Source: Pseudoalteromonas sp. T1lg88 (GTDB lineage: Bacteria; Pseudomonadota; Gammaproteobacteria; Enterobacterales; Alteromonadaceae). Taken from it: a DNA stretch of 64,000 nucleotides. The position numbers were made by a program, and so were the translations under genes. The stretch spans positions 215,742 through 279,741 of the forward strand of contig NZ_PQCF01000026.1 of NCBI RefSeq assembly GCF_002964765.1, given 5' to 3'. The notes under the pieces are model-generated. The model searched no databases and was not told the origin of the DNA. It saw only the letters and a program-made list of their open reading frames with translations. Numbering within the stretch: the stretch's first letter is position 1; every line of letters starts with the position of its first letter. Positions 18,700 to 28,607 of the stretch are shown here, in pieces.

Positions 18700-21600
18700 A
18701 TGAAACCAACTCACTTCAACCTCAGCGCATTGGCGCAGGCTAGCTGCCGCGCGATGCGGGCACCTACAACAGCGATCACTTCCACCCTGATTGCCGCGGC
18801 CTTTATCAGTGCTCCGGCACTGGCGGCCTTGACCGGCGGCATCAAGGGCACGGTTATCGCCGAGCAAACCGAACAGTCCATGGCCGGGGTAACGGTCACC
18901 GCACGCTCAAGCGTTATGCCTAAGGCCCGTACCGTGGTCACCGGAGCCGATGGGAGCTTCGATCTGCCACAGTTAAAGCCTGGTACCTACGAGCTCACCT
19001 TCACCAATAAAGACGGCGCCAGTCAAACTATGACGGTGCAGGTATTGTTAGAGCAGACCTCTAAGGTTGATGTGGAACTGAGCCTGACCGGCGACAAGAC
19101 CGAGGTAATCACTATTACCGGCAGTCGCTTATATCGCCAAGGTAACTCCTCGCTCACCAACTCCTTAGGAGAGAAAGCCATCGAAGGGGTGCCCATAGGC
19201 CAAGACTATCGCGACCTACTTAAACTGGTGCCTGGCGTCGAGCTGTCTGAAAACTCAGTCCTCGGCCCGTCGGCCGGTGGCTCTGGGGTGGATAACTCCT
19301 ATGGCTTTGATGGTGTTAATGTTTCCTTGCCCATGTTTGGAAACCTGGCATCCGAGCCTTCCACCCACGATGTTGCCTATGTCACCATGGACAGAGGCGG
19401 TGCTAAGGCCGTTGACTTTAACCGCTCCGGCGGCTTTGCCATCAACACAGTATCCAAGTCTGGCACAGACGAGTTTACCGGCTCGGTGGAATACAAGGTT
19501 CAGCCCAAAAGCCTGGTTGCCTCTCCCGTTGGTCAGGAAAGTTATGAAACGGATAAGAGTTGGATAACAGCTAACCTGGGCGGCCCGCTGATTGAGGATA
19601 CCCTGTATTTCTACACCTCCTATTACCGTCCCGAGGAAAAGCGCAGTAACAAGGATACGGCCTACGGCGATGTGAAAAACTATAAGAGCGAGCGCGATGA
19701 GTTCTTCGGTAAGCTTACCTGGGCGCCCCGTGACGACCTGTTATTCAATATTTCTCAGCGCATCTCGGATAAGACCGAGGAAGGTGCCTCCATTGGTGAA
19801 TACGAAACCGACAGTGTGTCCGTTGGCGGCGAGACGGATCAGGATATTTTCACCCTGGACGGCTCCTGGCTGATAGATTCAAACACCACCTTATCGTTTC
19901 AGTACAGCACCTTTGATCTACAAAGCAGCTCGCGCCCGGATACAGAGCTTAATTTCCAGCCGTCGCTGAGCGGCACCCTGGATGTCGATAACCTAGATCA
20001 AATGGGTTACTTTAATGTGCCCGAACTGCGCGGCCCAAGTGACAACTATACCCCAGAGCAAATCGCCGCCTATAATGCCGGTGCGGCGGCGCTGATCGAG
20101 CAGTTCGGTTACACGGAAAACGGCATGAAAATGGGCGGCGGTGGCGTCGGTGCCTACTTGCAGTACGACGACCAGGATTTTTACCGCGATTCATTTGAGC
20201 TCGAACTCGATCATGAATTTAGCTGGGGCGATACTTATCACACCTTGCACTTTGGCGGGCAATGGTCAGAGGGTAAGGAGGTACTTACACGCTTCTCCAA
20301 TGGCTGGGGACGGATTAACTATGTCGGCGGCTTGGATCTGAGCCAACAAGCAGGCAATGACACCCCGGTTATTTATCGCGCCCTGGTGCAACAAATGAGC
20401 CTGGTAGGCAGCGGCGATTTGGCACCGGCCATCACCTCCGAAACCAAGACTCTGAACTTCGAGATTAACGACACCATAGAATATGGCGATTGGACTTACA
20501 ATATAGGTGTGTTAGTCAGTCGCGATACCTATTATGGTCAGGGCCTGCGCCCTAAATCCGGCACCATCTCCGGCTATGAATTGGCCCCGGGACATAAGTA
20601 CAAGATGTATGAAACCGACTGGAGCGATATGATACAGCCGCGCCTGGGCGTGAAATGGAATTATGCCGACGAAGATGATGTCTTTGCCAACTTCGCCATC
20701 TACAACCCGGAAACCAGCTCCCTGGCTCGTGCCGCCTCCTGGGACAGGAACAACCGCAGTGCCATTGACGTTGAATTCGATGCCGATGGCAATGTTATCT
20801 ATGCCGAACCCCGCGCTTCTTCTTCAGGTAAGCTGTTTCAGGAAGGCATGAAGCCGCGTCGCATTAATGAAATCACCCTGGGAACCACCAAATACGTGGG
20901 TGAAGATCTGGTGCTGCGGGCGCATGTACGTCACCGCAAGGGCCTGCACTTTTGGGAAGATATGCCCAATAACGCCCGCCTCACCAACTATGATGGCATC
21001 GATGCCCCGGGTGTACCGGCAGACATTGCCGCTCAGGGCTTATACATAGAGAACCTGCAGGATATTCGTAATGAAATCGGCGGCTCATCCTATGTAATAG
21101 CCGAGGTGGATGGTGGCGAGACCAAGTATTGGGAAGCCAGCCTTGAGGCCGAGTACATGGGCGATAACACCTATGTAAATGCCTCCTATGTATGGAGCCA
21201 CTACTATGGCAACTTCGACCAGGATAATACCACCGCCAACAATGATGCCAACACCTTTGTTGGCTCCTCCTGGTATGGTGACGGCATAGGCCGCTATCCT
21301 TGGGATTACCGCTATGGCACCCTCTCTGGCGATAAGCCACATAAGCTCAAGGTATACGGCTACTACACCACTCCCTGGGAAGCCAATATCGGCGCCTATT
21401 TTGTCTTCCAGTCGGGTCGTCCCTGGGAGAAATGGGATGGTAATCTCTATGGCAGCAGCTCCAGCCACACCAGCCGCTATGCGGAGCCGGCGGGCAGCCG
21501 CCGCAGCGCAAGCCACTGGCAGTTGGATCTGAACTACAGTCAGGACTTTACCGTCTATGGCGATTATGCGCTGCAGTTCCGTGCCGATATTTTTAACCTG

Positions 21601-21717
21601 TTTGACCGTCAGACCGGGTATAACAACGACCCTTATTTTGTTAACAGTACCTTTGGCGAGCCCCGTGACTATTACAGTCCGCGCCGAGTGCAACTGTCAT
21701 TGAAATTTGCGTTCTAA
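18700..21717 (+). CDS. TonB-dependent outer-membrane receptor (CarA/Oar-like)
   Basis: The 1005-residue protein has a long signal peptide ending near PALAALTG (about residue 45). A carboxypeptidase-regulatory-like beta domain (GIKGTVIAEQTEQSMAGVTV...LPQLKPGTYELTF, about 47-105) follows. Then come a TonB-box-like EVITITGSR (about 145-153), a plug domain (PIGQDYRDLLKLVPGVELS...) and a long beta-barrel rich in aromatic/Asp strands, ending in QLSLKFAF with the terminal Phe typical of outer-membrane barrels. It stands beside peptidoglycan-degrading genes, so uptake of muropeptides or other cell-wall fragments is inferred. A purine-rich GGATGGGGATA precedes the ATG. Confidence 0.9.
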   Translation: MKPTHFNLSALAQASCRAMRAPTTAITSTLIAAAFISAPALAALTGGIKGTVIAEQTEQSMAGVTVTARSSVMPKARTVVTGADGSFDLPQLKPGTYELTFTNKDGASQTMTVQVLLEQTSKVDVELSLTGDKTEVITITGSRLYRQGNSSLTNSLGEKAIEGVPIGQDYRDLLKLVPGVELSENSVLGPSAGGSGVDNSYGFDGVNVSLPMFGNLASEPSTHDVAYVTMDRGGAKAVDFNRSGGFAINTVSKSGTDEFTGSVEYKVQPKSLVASPVGQESYETDKSWITANLGGPLIEDTLYFYTSYYRPEEKRSNKDTAYGDVKNYKSERDEFFGKLTWAPRDDLLFNISQRISDKTEEGASIGEYETDSVSVGGETDQDIFTLDGSWLIDSNTTLSFQYSTFDLQSSSRPDTELNFQPSLSGTLDVDNLDQMGYFNVPELRGPSDNYTPEQIAAYNAGAAALIEQFGYTENGMKMGGGGVGAYLQYDDQDFYRDSFELELDHEFSWGDTYHTLHFGGQWSEGKEVLTRFSNGWGRINYVGGLDLSQQAGNDTPVIYRALVQQMSLVGSGDLAPAITSETKTLNFEINDTIEYGDWTYNIGVLVSRDTYYGQGLRPKSGTISGYELAPGHKYKMYETDWSDMIQPRLGVKWNYADEDDVFANFAIYNPETSSLARAASWDRNNRSAIDVEFDADGNVIYAEPRASSSGKLFQEGMKPRRINEITLGTTKYVGEDLVLRAHVRHRKGLHFWEDMPNNARLTNYDGIDAPGVPADIAAQGLYIENLQDIRNEIGGSSYVIAEVDGGETKYWEASLEAEYMGDNTYVNASYVWSHYYGNFDQDNTTANNDANTFVGSSWYGDGIGRYPWDYRYGTLSGDKPHKLKVYGYYTTPWEANIGAYFVFQSGRPWEKWDGNLYGSSSSHTSRYAEPAGSRRSASHWQLDLNYSQDFTVYGDYALQFRADIFNLFDRQTGYNNDPYFVNSTFGEPRDYYSPRRVQLSLKFAF

Positions 21718-21743
21718 GCTAAGATAACAACCTAAGATAGACC

Positions 21744-21765
21744 AGCGCCCTTCGGGGCGCTTTTT
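21744..21765 (+). terminator. Terminator of the TonB receptor gene
   Basis: GCGCCC-TTCG-GGGCGC hairpin with a stable tetraloop followed by five T residues, about 27 bases after the receptor stop. Confidence 0.88.
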
Positions 21766-21851
21766 ATTTTCTGCGCACTTCCTAACCCTGTAACAAACAT
21801 CAAAACCATGTCCCCGGCACCCTTTGCCTACGCACTTCTTTTAGCCATAAA

Positions 21852-21877
21852 AAAACGGCATCAAAAGATGCCGTTTT
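21852..21877. terminator. Terminator of the amidase/hydrolase gene
   Basis: AAAACGGCATC-AAAA-GATGCCGTTTT hairpin; on the minus strand it ends in a T run and so terminates the convergent amidase gene. It can also serve as a backup for the plus strand. Confidence 0.85.
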
Positions 21878-21913
21878 GGGCGATACCCGGGCAGGGGTAT
21901 CCTGTGTTAGTCG

Positions 21914-24367
21914 TTACTTGCCATGAGCCAAAATAGCTTCATAGACACGGGTGATCACCGAACCGTATTTCCCCGTTTCAAATTCTTTGCCTTTAAATCT
22001 ATAGTCGCTTTGCGAGCCGGTCACTTCGCTATGGCGGGCATTGGTAAACAGCACTATGGCCAGATCATATTCCGGGTCTATTACAGTTACCGTGCCGGTC
22101 CAGCCCGTGTGTCCGTATGCCCTTGGGCTGGCGTAGGGACCAAAATGCCATATGCGCGCGCCATTGCCGGCGCGACGCCAGCCCAGGCCATAGCTTTCAT
22201 CCGTTGCCGTGGGCTTAATAAACTGATCGACCACCTCGGGCCTGATTAACTGCACTTCACCATAACTACCCCGGTTTAGCAACAATTGTGTGAGTTTTGC
22301 CACACTTTGCACATCGGCAAACAGGCCCGCATGTCCGGCCACCCCGGCCAGGGAGTAAAACGCCTTTTCATCATGCACCTCGCCTTGGAGCACATAATCC
22401 CGCACGCCCTCGAAATTCACCCGGCCACCGCGGGTATTGCCTTCAATCTCGGTAGCCGCTATCTGCGAAGGCATAAAGCCCTTTTGCAGCGGATTAAATA
22501 CCAGGGTATTGAGCCCTAAGGGGGCAAACAAGCGGCTTTCCACATAGGCATCAAGGGGCATGTTGGTAATACGTTCAATCAAAACACCGAGCAGCATATA
22601 GTCAACATCACTGTAGAGGTGACGCTGAGCCCGCATCATCTCAAAGGGCACGCCACGGATTAACAGCTGTTTGGTGCGCTCGCTATTAAGGGAATAAAAT
22701 GGCCTGCCTAGGTGATTATCGGCGCGATGAAAGTCCACCACCGCCGGGTAACCTGCGCTGTGAGTAAGCAGGTCTTTTACCAACCGTACCTCGCGTCCCT
22801 GCCCGGTATATTCCGCCAGATAATGGCTAATGGGCTTATTAACATCCAGGCGTCCCTGCGACACCAAATGCATCAATGCCAGATTGGTGGCAAACATCTT
22901 GGTATTAGAGGCAAGATCAAACAGGGTATCGACTGCCATGGGCTGTGCGGCTACAGATTCTTTGCCGTGGTGCGCACGGGCATAACCATAGGCGCTGAGC
23001 TTAACCAGCTCGCCCTTGTGTACCACGCCAAGCACGGCGCCGGGGAAGCCCAGCTCAACCTCTTGTTCAATTAAGGCATCCACCGCGGCAAAGTTGAGCG
23101 CCCCCGGGTTGGGTTTTAGCTCGGGTGCGGGAATACGGATGCGCAGCTCGGCATCCTCGGGAAAGACCGACTTTATATGCAATGTATTTATCCCATCGCG
23201 GGTGCGCCTTGCCAGCGAATAGCGGTAGCTGTGCCCGGCCTTTAAGGGCCGAGCGATATTAATGGTTTCGCCATTAATAATGATTTCGGCGCGTTCGGCG
23301 CTGATGTTGTCTATGATGATCTCACCACGGCGGCGATAGGACTTAAACTGGTATTTGTTGTTTACATCGACCCGCGAGCTGACATCCGGCTGTGGGTACT
23401 GGATATAAAGCTGCTCATGACCCAAGGCGGCAAACTCCTGTGGTTGCTCGACCAACTCCTGGTAAAGTGCAAAGTTTTTATCCGCCTTTTTCGACTTATA
23501 ACGTTTGAGCAGAGCGAACAATACCGCCGCCGTTTTCGCATCCGCCTGGGCATTTACCTGCCAGGGCAAAAAGTGTGTTTGAAATGCCTTAAGTACATCC
23601 AGTGTTTGCTGATCGAGCCGGGCGGTCACCGCAATCCCATAGCCATAATCCGCCAGCGCTTGCTGTATCACGGCCACAGAAGGCGGCGCGGCGCTAAAGT
23701 GGCGCCAGTAATATTCCACATCCTGCTGTTGATACCAGGCACCTATGCCCGCCTTATAAAGCTGATACCAAGGGAAACGTGGACCCGGGTCGAGTTTTCG
23801 CCCCGGTGCTATATCCGCATGCCCGACAACCTGGGTCGGGCCAATATCCGGATTACGAGCGAGAATATCCTGACTAAGGGCGATTAATAATTCGATTTGT
23901 TTGGGATCATAATCGGGGAACACACAAAACGGCTCAGCACCATATTCAATGGTGGAAATCTCCGGCTCCATACTCGGCGCCCTGTCGCTGCAACTGGGGA
24001 CATTCACCACCTCAATACCGATGGAGTGGTCATTAAGATCGGTGCGCCCCTGCCAATAACTATTCCCCGCATGCCAGGCTCTGTCCTGCTCTTTCACCAG
24101 CTGAAGAACTTGCAGATCGCGCTCACCATAGCTGGGATCCTGACTTTCGGGCACCAGGTAATGGGCGCTTAAACCGCCTTTTTCCACCAACACGCGCTCA
24201 GACTTTTCATAATCAATCGCTGTGTAGTGCATCACCAAAAATTTAATGCGCTTGGAATAATTATGTGACTGCTTGAAATCGTAGCCTGAACTGCAACTGC
24301 TCAGTAAAAATAACAAGGGCAACGACAGCAGACTCTTACAGCGCATCTGCAAAGATTCTTTATCCAT
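21914..24367 (-). CDS. Fused lipoprotein: AmiD-like amidase + peptidoglycan-binding domain + serine hydrolase (beta-lactamase fold)
   Basis: An 817-residue lipoprotein (lipobox LLSSC, Cys about 25). Residues 40-212 match E. coli AmiD, an N-acetylmuramoyl-L-alanine amidase. Zinc ligands are H47 (VMHYTA), H183 and D193 (GHADIAPGRKLDPGP), and Glu119 is catalytic (SIGIEV). A putative peptidoglycan-binding helical domain covers about 228-290 and a beta-rich linker 330-415. Residues 425-815 form a class C beta-lactamase/AmiE-like domain with SNTK (487-490), YSD (585-587) and HTG (753-755). In Bacillus, AmiE of this fold removes peptides from MurNAc. Two amidase-type modules in one protein is unusual. 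It probably releases stem peptides in the periplasm or on the outer membrane. Confidence 0.9.
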   Translation of the reverse strand: MDKESLQMRCKSLLSLPLLFLLSSCSSGYDFKQSHNYSKRIKFLVMHYTAIDYEKSERVLVEKGGLSAHYLVPESQDPSYGERDLQVLQLVKEQDRAWHAGNSYWQGRTDLNDHSIGIEVVNVPSCSDRAPSMEPEISTIEYGAEPFCVFPDYDPKQIELLIALSQDILARNPDIGPTQVVGHADIAPGRKLDPGPRFPWYQLYKAGIGAWYQQQDVEYYWRHFSAAPPSVAVIQQALADYGYGIAVTARLDQQTLDVLKAFQTHFLPWQVNAQADAKTAAVLFALLKRYKSKKADKNFALYQELVEQPQEFAALGHEQLYIQYPQPDVSSRVDVNNKYQFKSYRRRGEIIIDNISAERAEIIINGETINIARPLKAGHSYRYSLARRTRDGINTLHIKSVFPEDAELRIRIPAPELKPNPGALNFAAVDALIEQEVELGFPGAVLGVVHKGELVKLSAYGYARAHHGKESVAAQPMAVDTLFDLASNTKMFATNLALMHLVSQGRLDVNKPISHYLAEYTGQGREVRLVKDLLTHSAGYPAVVDFHRADNHLGRPFYSLNSERTKQLLIRGVPFEMMRAQRHLYSDVDYMLLGVLIERITNMPLDAYVESRLFAPLGLNTLVFNPLQKGFMPSQIAATEIEGNTRGGRVNFEGVRDYVLQGEVHDEKAFYSLAGVAGHAGLFADVQSVAKLTQLLLNRGSYGEVQLIRPEVVDQFIKPTATDESYGLGWRRAGNGARIWHFGPYASPRAYGHTGWTGTVTVIDPEYDLAIVLFTNARHSEVTGSQSDYRFKGKEFETGKYGSVITRVYEAILAHGK

Positions 24368-24728
24368 ACCAACCTATAGCGAAAAAACTATGCTTAAGCA
24401 CAGTGTCTTGAACTTATAAACGCAACAACAACCCTCTAACCGTATAATAATATTTTATTTCTTTCAATTTAAAATTAATGGAATATATATTCTTAAACTT
24501 AACTTCCCCTGTGCTTAAAAGGTAATAAAAATAGCCTAGAAAATATGAACCAAGGCTTAGAACGAGGCTTTTTTACTCGACCTCGTTGGGCCTTCTTATA
24601 AAAATTTTTTATTCCTTTTATTTGGAATATTGAGTTACACTTTGCCATTACGTCGTTGTTAACATGTGTACCAAGCGTTCAAAGGTATCCATAAGACAGA
24701 GAAACCTAACAATACTAAGTAACTTCTT
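24368..24728. promoter_or_regulatory. Divergent promoter region with candidate MurR sites
   Basis: This AT-rich 361-base gap separates the amidase gene (minus) from murR (plus). It holds GGAATATATATTCTT at 24480-24494, with a perfect 12-base palindrome GAATATATATTC at 24481-24492. An ATTCC...GGAAT pair at 24611-24628 continues as GGAATATTG, about 100 bases before murR. The two elements sit where operators for each divergent promoter would be expected. No gene is visible in the gap. Confidence 0.45.
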
Positions 24729-25574
24729 ATGTCGACATTTGTAAAAATTAAAGCACTGCGTAAGTCTTTTTCCAGTAGCGAAGCCAAACTGGCCGATTTT
24801 ACGCTGAACAGTGCGAATGCTATTCGCGACCTCTCCTCCATTGAGTTGGCCAAGGTGGTGGGCGTAAGCCAATCGAGCGTGGTTAAATTTGCCCAAAAGC
24901 TCGGGTATAAGGGCTTCCCCGCCTTTAAGCTGGCGGTTATTGACGCCCTCAACTCAGAGTCTCCTGCCCCTAAGCTGCACGGTAAGATCACCCTTAATGA
25001 TAGCCTAGAGCAGATTGCCGAAAAGCTGTTAAGCAGCAAGATGGCGGTATTAACCGAAACAAAGAACCTCAATGAAGCCCAGTCCGTAGAGCAGGCGGTG
25101 GCCTTACTTAAAAATGCCCGTCGCGTTGCCATTTGTGGCCTCGGTGGTTCGGCTTTGGTGGCCAAAGACTTTGCCTATAAGCTGCAAAAGTTAGGCATAG
25201 CCGCCATCGCCGAAGCGGACGGTCATGCCCAACTGGCCTATGTGTCGACCCTGGGCAAGGACGACCTGGTTATCGCCATCAGTGAGTCGGGTAAAACCCG
25301 GGAAGTGGCAGAAGCTGCGCATCAGGCTCAACAGAATAATTGCCCCGTGATTGCGGTGACCAAGTTTGGCTCCAGCCCGGTGGCAGATTGCGCTTCGGTG
25401 AACCTCTATTCTGTGGCCGAGGAAGAGTCGATTCGTCTGAGTTCTATTCTGGCGCGCACGGCGCAGGACTTTGTGATCGATATTCTCTTTATCGCCCTTA
25501 CTCAGGCGACGCGTCCGGGGCGTAAGTTGTTGGAGCATTCCAACGATGTGGTAAAAGCATTCCGTGAAGGTTAA
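24729..25574 (+). CDS. murR: MurR/RpiR-family transcriptional regulator
   Basis: The 281-residue protein has an N-terminal HTH (about residues 20-75, with SIELAKVVGVSQSSVVKFAQKLGYKGFPAFK) typical of RpiR regulators. A C-terminal SIS sugar-phosphate domain covers about 125-255 (RVAICGLGGSALVAKDFAYKLQKLG...VIAISESGKTREV). In E. coli MurR represses murQP and responds to MurNAc-6-phosphate. Here the gene is flanked by the amidase fusion and the murQ operon, so control of MurNAc catabolism by MurNAc-6-P is the natural inference. It is transcribed towards the operon's 3' end. Confidence 0.85.
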   Translation: MSTFVKIKALRKSFSSSEAKLADFTLNSANAIRDLSSIELAKVVGVSQSSVVKFAQKLGYKGFPAFKLAVIDALNSESPAPKLHGKITLNDSLEQIAEKLLSSKMAVLTETKNLNEAQSVEQAVALLKNARRVAICGLGGSALVAKDFAYKLQKLGIAAIAEADGHAQLAYVSTLGKDDLVIAISESGKTREVAEAAHQAQQNNCPVIAVTKFGSSPVADCASVNLYSVAEEESIRLSSILARTAQDFVIDILFIALTQATRPGRKLLEHSNDVVKAFREG

Positions 25575-25585
25575 AACACAGAAGC

Positions 25586-25611
25586 AAAAAAGGCCCAACT
25601 GGGCCTTTTTT
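25586..25611. terminator. Bidirectional terminator between murR and namZ
   Basis: AAAAAAGGCCCA-A-CTGGGCCTTTTTT hairpin with A and T runs on the two sides, between the convergent murR and namZ genes. Confidence 0.88.
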
Positions 25612-25626
25612 GTTATCTCCAACTAC

Positions 25627-26796
25627 TCACTCTGGATACAGCAGGTATTTTTTCCGCGCCGCTTTAAAGGCATCCAGGCCTGCTTGCCAGCTCTTTCTTA
25701 TCTCAGCCTCGCTTTGACCAGACTCTATCGCTAAGCGCAGGGCATCCGTACCGGCAAGCTTATCCATAAACCCGGCACTACTAAAGAACACCTCGCCCTG
25801 CTCCGCAAAACGCTTATGGGCGGCAATCAGCCAACCCAAATCCAGGCCCCTGACCTGGCTTTGGCGTAGATCTAAGCCCTTGGCCACCAGACCTTCCAGT
25901 TTAGGGGAGCTGGCAGCACCAACAATGGAACGTGGGGAAAAAGTAAATTCGCCTAGAACCACCTTATCATGGCCTAACACCTGAAACGGGAAATCCGTAC
26001 CGCGGCCGATGCTGACCGGCGTCGCCTCAAAGAAACACAGCGACGGATATAAACCTATGGCCTGATCGTTGGGCAGGTTGGGGCTGGGTTTTATCGGCAA
26101 AGAATAACCCCTATCACGAGCGTAATTCGCCACGGGGATCACTGTGAGCTCGGGATTCACTCCCTTCTCCAGCCAGTTTTCACCCACTATCATTTGCGCC
26201 AGCTCACCCACCGTCATGCCATGCAAAACGGGTATCGGGTGCATGCCAACAAAGGAGCGAAACTCCGGCTCCAGTATCGGCCCGTCGATATAGGCGATAT
26301 TGGGGTTGGGCCTGTCGAGCACGATAAACTCGGCCTTGGCCGCGGCGCTGGCCTGCATCATATAGTGCATGGAGCTGATATAAGTATAAAAGCGCACACC
26401 CACGTCTTGAATATCGAACAGCACCACATCGACCTGGCTCATCGCCTCTGCGCTGGGCTGCTTGTTCTTGCCATAAATAGAAATGATGGGCAGGCCGGTT
26501 TTGGTATCTATGCCCGAATCTATGTGGGCGCCGGCATCTTGATCACCGCGAAAGCCGTGCTCTGGAGCGAAAATGGTGGTGATCTTAACCTGCTTGGCCA
26601 GCAAGGCATCCACCAGGTGGGTGTCGCCCAAGGTAGAAGTTTGGTTAACCACCAGGCCAACCCGCTTCCCCTTGAGTAAGGGCAGGTAGTGCTCAAAGCG
26701 ACTGGCGCCAACCTGGATATCTTGCTGGTCGGCCTGAGCACAGGCACTGCTAAGTAAAATCAATAGGGCAAAGGCTGCCAACAGGCGCTTAAGCAT
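25627..26796 (-). CDS. namZ: NamZ-like exo-beta-N-acetylmuramidase (DUF1343, GH171)
   Basis: NamZ enzymes release MurNAc from the non-reducing ends of peptidoglycan glycans. The start at 26796 gives 389 residues with a signal peptide ([20 protein letters not shown], a possible lipobox SSAC). The DUF1343 hallmarks are [12 protein letters not shown] (about 43-54), [14 protein letters not shown] (about 76-89), [25 protein letters not shown] and [18 protein letters not shown] holds the residues thought to act in catalysis in Bacillus NamZ. It overlaps the end of murQ by eight bases and is the last gene of the operon. Its exported MurNAc product would feed the symporter and kinase encoded upstream. 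Confidence 0.88.
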   Translation of the reverse strand: MLKRLLAAFALLILLSSACAQADQQDIQVGASRFEHYLPLLKGKRVGLVVNQTSTLGDTHLVDALLAKQVKITTIFAPEHGFRGDQDAGAHIDSGIDTKTGLPIISIYGKNKQPSAEAMSQVDVVLFDIQDVGVRFYTYISSMHYMMQASAAAKAEFIVLDRPNPNIAYIDGPILEPEFRSFVGMHPIPVLHGMTVGELAQMIVGENWLEKGVNPELTVIPVANYARDRGYSLPIKPSPNLPNDQAIGLYPSLCFFEATPVSIGRGTDFPFQVLGHDKVVLGEFTFSPRSIVGAASSPKLEGLVAKGLDLRQSQVRGLDLGWLIAAHKRFAEQGEVFFSSAGFMDKLAGTDALRLAIESGQSEAEIRKSWQAGLDAFKAARKKYLLYPE

Positions 26797-27733
26797 CGCC
26801 TTCAACCTCTTGCACCGCCGAGCGTAAAAAACCCTTGTTGTTATCCAGCAAGGCCTTGCCCTCACTCGCGGTTTTGCCGGTCAACAGCATTAAAATCGCT
26901 AGCTTGGCACTATGCTCGCTCTGCGCCAGTGCCTCGACCGCCTCCTGCTCGGTGCATTCGGTGGCCTGCATTACGATACGCACGGCACGGGCCTTGAGCT
27001 TATCGTTGCTGGCATTCACATCCACCATCAGGTTGCGATACACCTTACCGGAGCGGATCATGCTGGCGGTGCTGAGCATATTAAGCACCAGCTTCTGCGC
27101 AGTGCCCGATTTCATGCGCGTTGAGCCGGTCAGCGCTTCTGGGCCGACCACGGCGGCCAGCTGGATATCTGCGGCATTAAGCACAGCGGAATTTGGCGAG
27201 CAACTGATCCCTACGGTTACACAGCCTTGCTCACGGGCATAATTGAGCGCCGATACCACATAAGGCGTGCGACCACTGGCAGCAATACCCACCAGCACAT
27301 CGTCACTTTTTAGCTGGTGTTTTTGTAAGTCTTCAATTGCCATGGCGGCATTGTCTTCTGCCCCTTCCACTGCCTTTTGAATCGCCCGCTCGCCACCGGC
27401 GATAATGCCCACTACCTGACCGGGTTCAACACTAAAGGTGGGAGGACATTCGGCGGCATCAAGCACCCCTAAACGGCCACTGGTTCCGGCGCCGATATAG
27501 ATAAGGCGGCCGCCCTTAGCAAAGGCATCAACTATGGCGTCGACCGCCTTGGCGATAGCCGGGATAATTTCCCTGATCGCCGGGGCAACCTTTTGATCTT
27601 CATCATTCAGTTTACGAAGAATGGCCTCGCTGGGTAAGAGGTCAATATCCAGGGTTTGCGGGTTTTGTCCCTCAGAAACTATGGTATTTAACTCTCGCAA
27701 TAACTCAGAGCTATGGTCACTTGGTAAACTCAT
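26789..27733 (-). CDS. murQ: N-acetylmuramic acid 6-phosphate etherase
   Basis: MurQ cleaves the lactyl ether of MurNAc-6-phosphate, giving GlcNAc-6-phosphate and D-lactate. The 314-residue protein has the SIS-domain signature [20 protein letters not shown] near residues 76-95, the adjoining [10 protein letters not shown], and [20 protein letters not shown] near 197-216. Normal length. It lies between the BadF-type kinase, which should make its substrate, and namZ. Confidence 0.95.
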   Translation of the reverse strand: MSLPSDHSSELLRELNTIVSEGQNPQTLDIDLLPSEAILRKLNDEDQKVAPAIREIIPAIAKAVDAIVDAFAKGGRLIYIGAGTSGRLGVLDAAECPPTFSVEPGQVVGIIAGGERAIQKAVEGAEDNAAMAIEDLQKHQLKSDDVLVGIAASGRTPYVVSALNYAREQGCVTVGISCSPNSAVLNAADIQLAAVVGPEALTGSTRMKSGTAQKLVLNMLSTASMIRSGKVYRNLMVDVNASNDKLKARAVRIVMQATECTEQEAVEALAQSEHSAKLAILMLLTGKTASEGKALLDNNKGFLRSAVQEVEGDA

Positions 27734-27746
27734 GTACTTGATCCAG

Positions 27747-28607
27747 TTATAAATTCTTTAATGCCAGCAAATAGGCGCCATCCAGAGCCGAACCCCGCGC
27801 GCGCTGCACCAGGGCCTGACACCAGGGTGCCAATAATGGGATCGTATTGTCGGCTAAACCGCCCAACAATACCACAGGCAAATCATATTCTCCGCGGGTA
27901 GCGCGGATAAGTTGCTCAACCGCCCGGGCATGACGTTGCAGTATTTCTGCGGCCATATCGCAGCGCCCTTGATAGGGCCACACCAGCTCACTCAGGCCTG
28001 CATAGTCCCCTACCTTAGCACCGCTTAGCCACTGACTCAGCGCCTCGCGGCTGTGACCGACTCTTTGCGCCAGCACCTCGAGCAAGGGGGTAAGCGCTTG
28101 TTGTTTGTCCAGCGCCTGCATCAGGGCCTGCACCAACATGGCTCCCAAACGGGCACCGCTGCCTTCATCGCCCAGGGTAAAGCCCCAGCCTCCGACTAAG
28201 TGCGCGCTGCCATCTGCCAGTAAACGGGTGCCGACACTGCCGGTGCCAAGGGCAACACAAGCCACCGGGGCGCCCAAATTGGCGCCATAGGCGGAGGTAA
28301 TAGCGTCGCTGACCACCGTAACCTCGGCAAAGCCAAGTGCCTGTAAGCGGCTGCGTAATTGCGCTTGATTATACGGATTCCCGGCGCCGGCAACACCGGC
28401 AACGCAATTGACCTGACTCGGCAATATGGCCGCATCGTGAAGTATGCTTGCCACCTGAGCACACAGGGTATCACAGCCCAATAGCAAGTCATGACCCAGT
28501 GATGAGCCCGGCCCTCTATGCTCTTGCACCACCTGACCATCCGAGTCATACAGGCGTAATGCCGTTTTTGTGCCGCCACCATCTATGGCCAGTACCCAGT
28601 TAGCCAT
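27747..28607 (-). CDS. BadF/BadG-type sugar kinase, probable MurNAc (or GlcNAc) kinase
   Basis: The 286-residue ASKHA-fold kinase has the phosphate-1 motif [14 protein letters not shown] (residues 5-18), [16 protein letters not shown] (about 118-133) and [14 protein letters not shown] (about 140-153). MurK of Clostridium acetobutylicum and Tannerella forsythia belongs to this family and phosphorylates MurNAc at O6. With murQ next to it and no PTS gene present, MurNAc kinase is the best inference; GlcNAc kinase is the alternative. The start at 28607 follows GAGGTG and overlaps the end of the transporter gene by eight bases. Confidence 0.85.
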   Translation of the reverse strand: MANWVLAIDGGGTKTALRLYDSDGQVVQEHRGPGSSLGHDLLLGCDTLCAQVASILHDAAILPSQVNCVAGVAGAGNPYNQAQLRSRLQALGFAEVTVVSDAITSAYGANLGAPVACVALGTGSVGTRLLADGSAHLVGGWGFTLGDEGSGARLGAMLVQALMQALDKQQALTPLLEVLAQRVGHSREALSQWLSGAKVGDYAGLSELVWPYQGRCDMAAEILQRHARAVEQLIRATRGEYDLPVVLLGGLADNTIPLLAPWCQALVQRARGSALDGAYLLALKNL

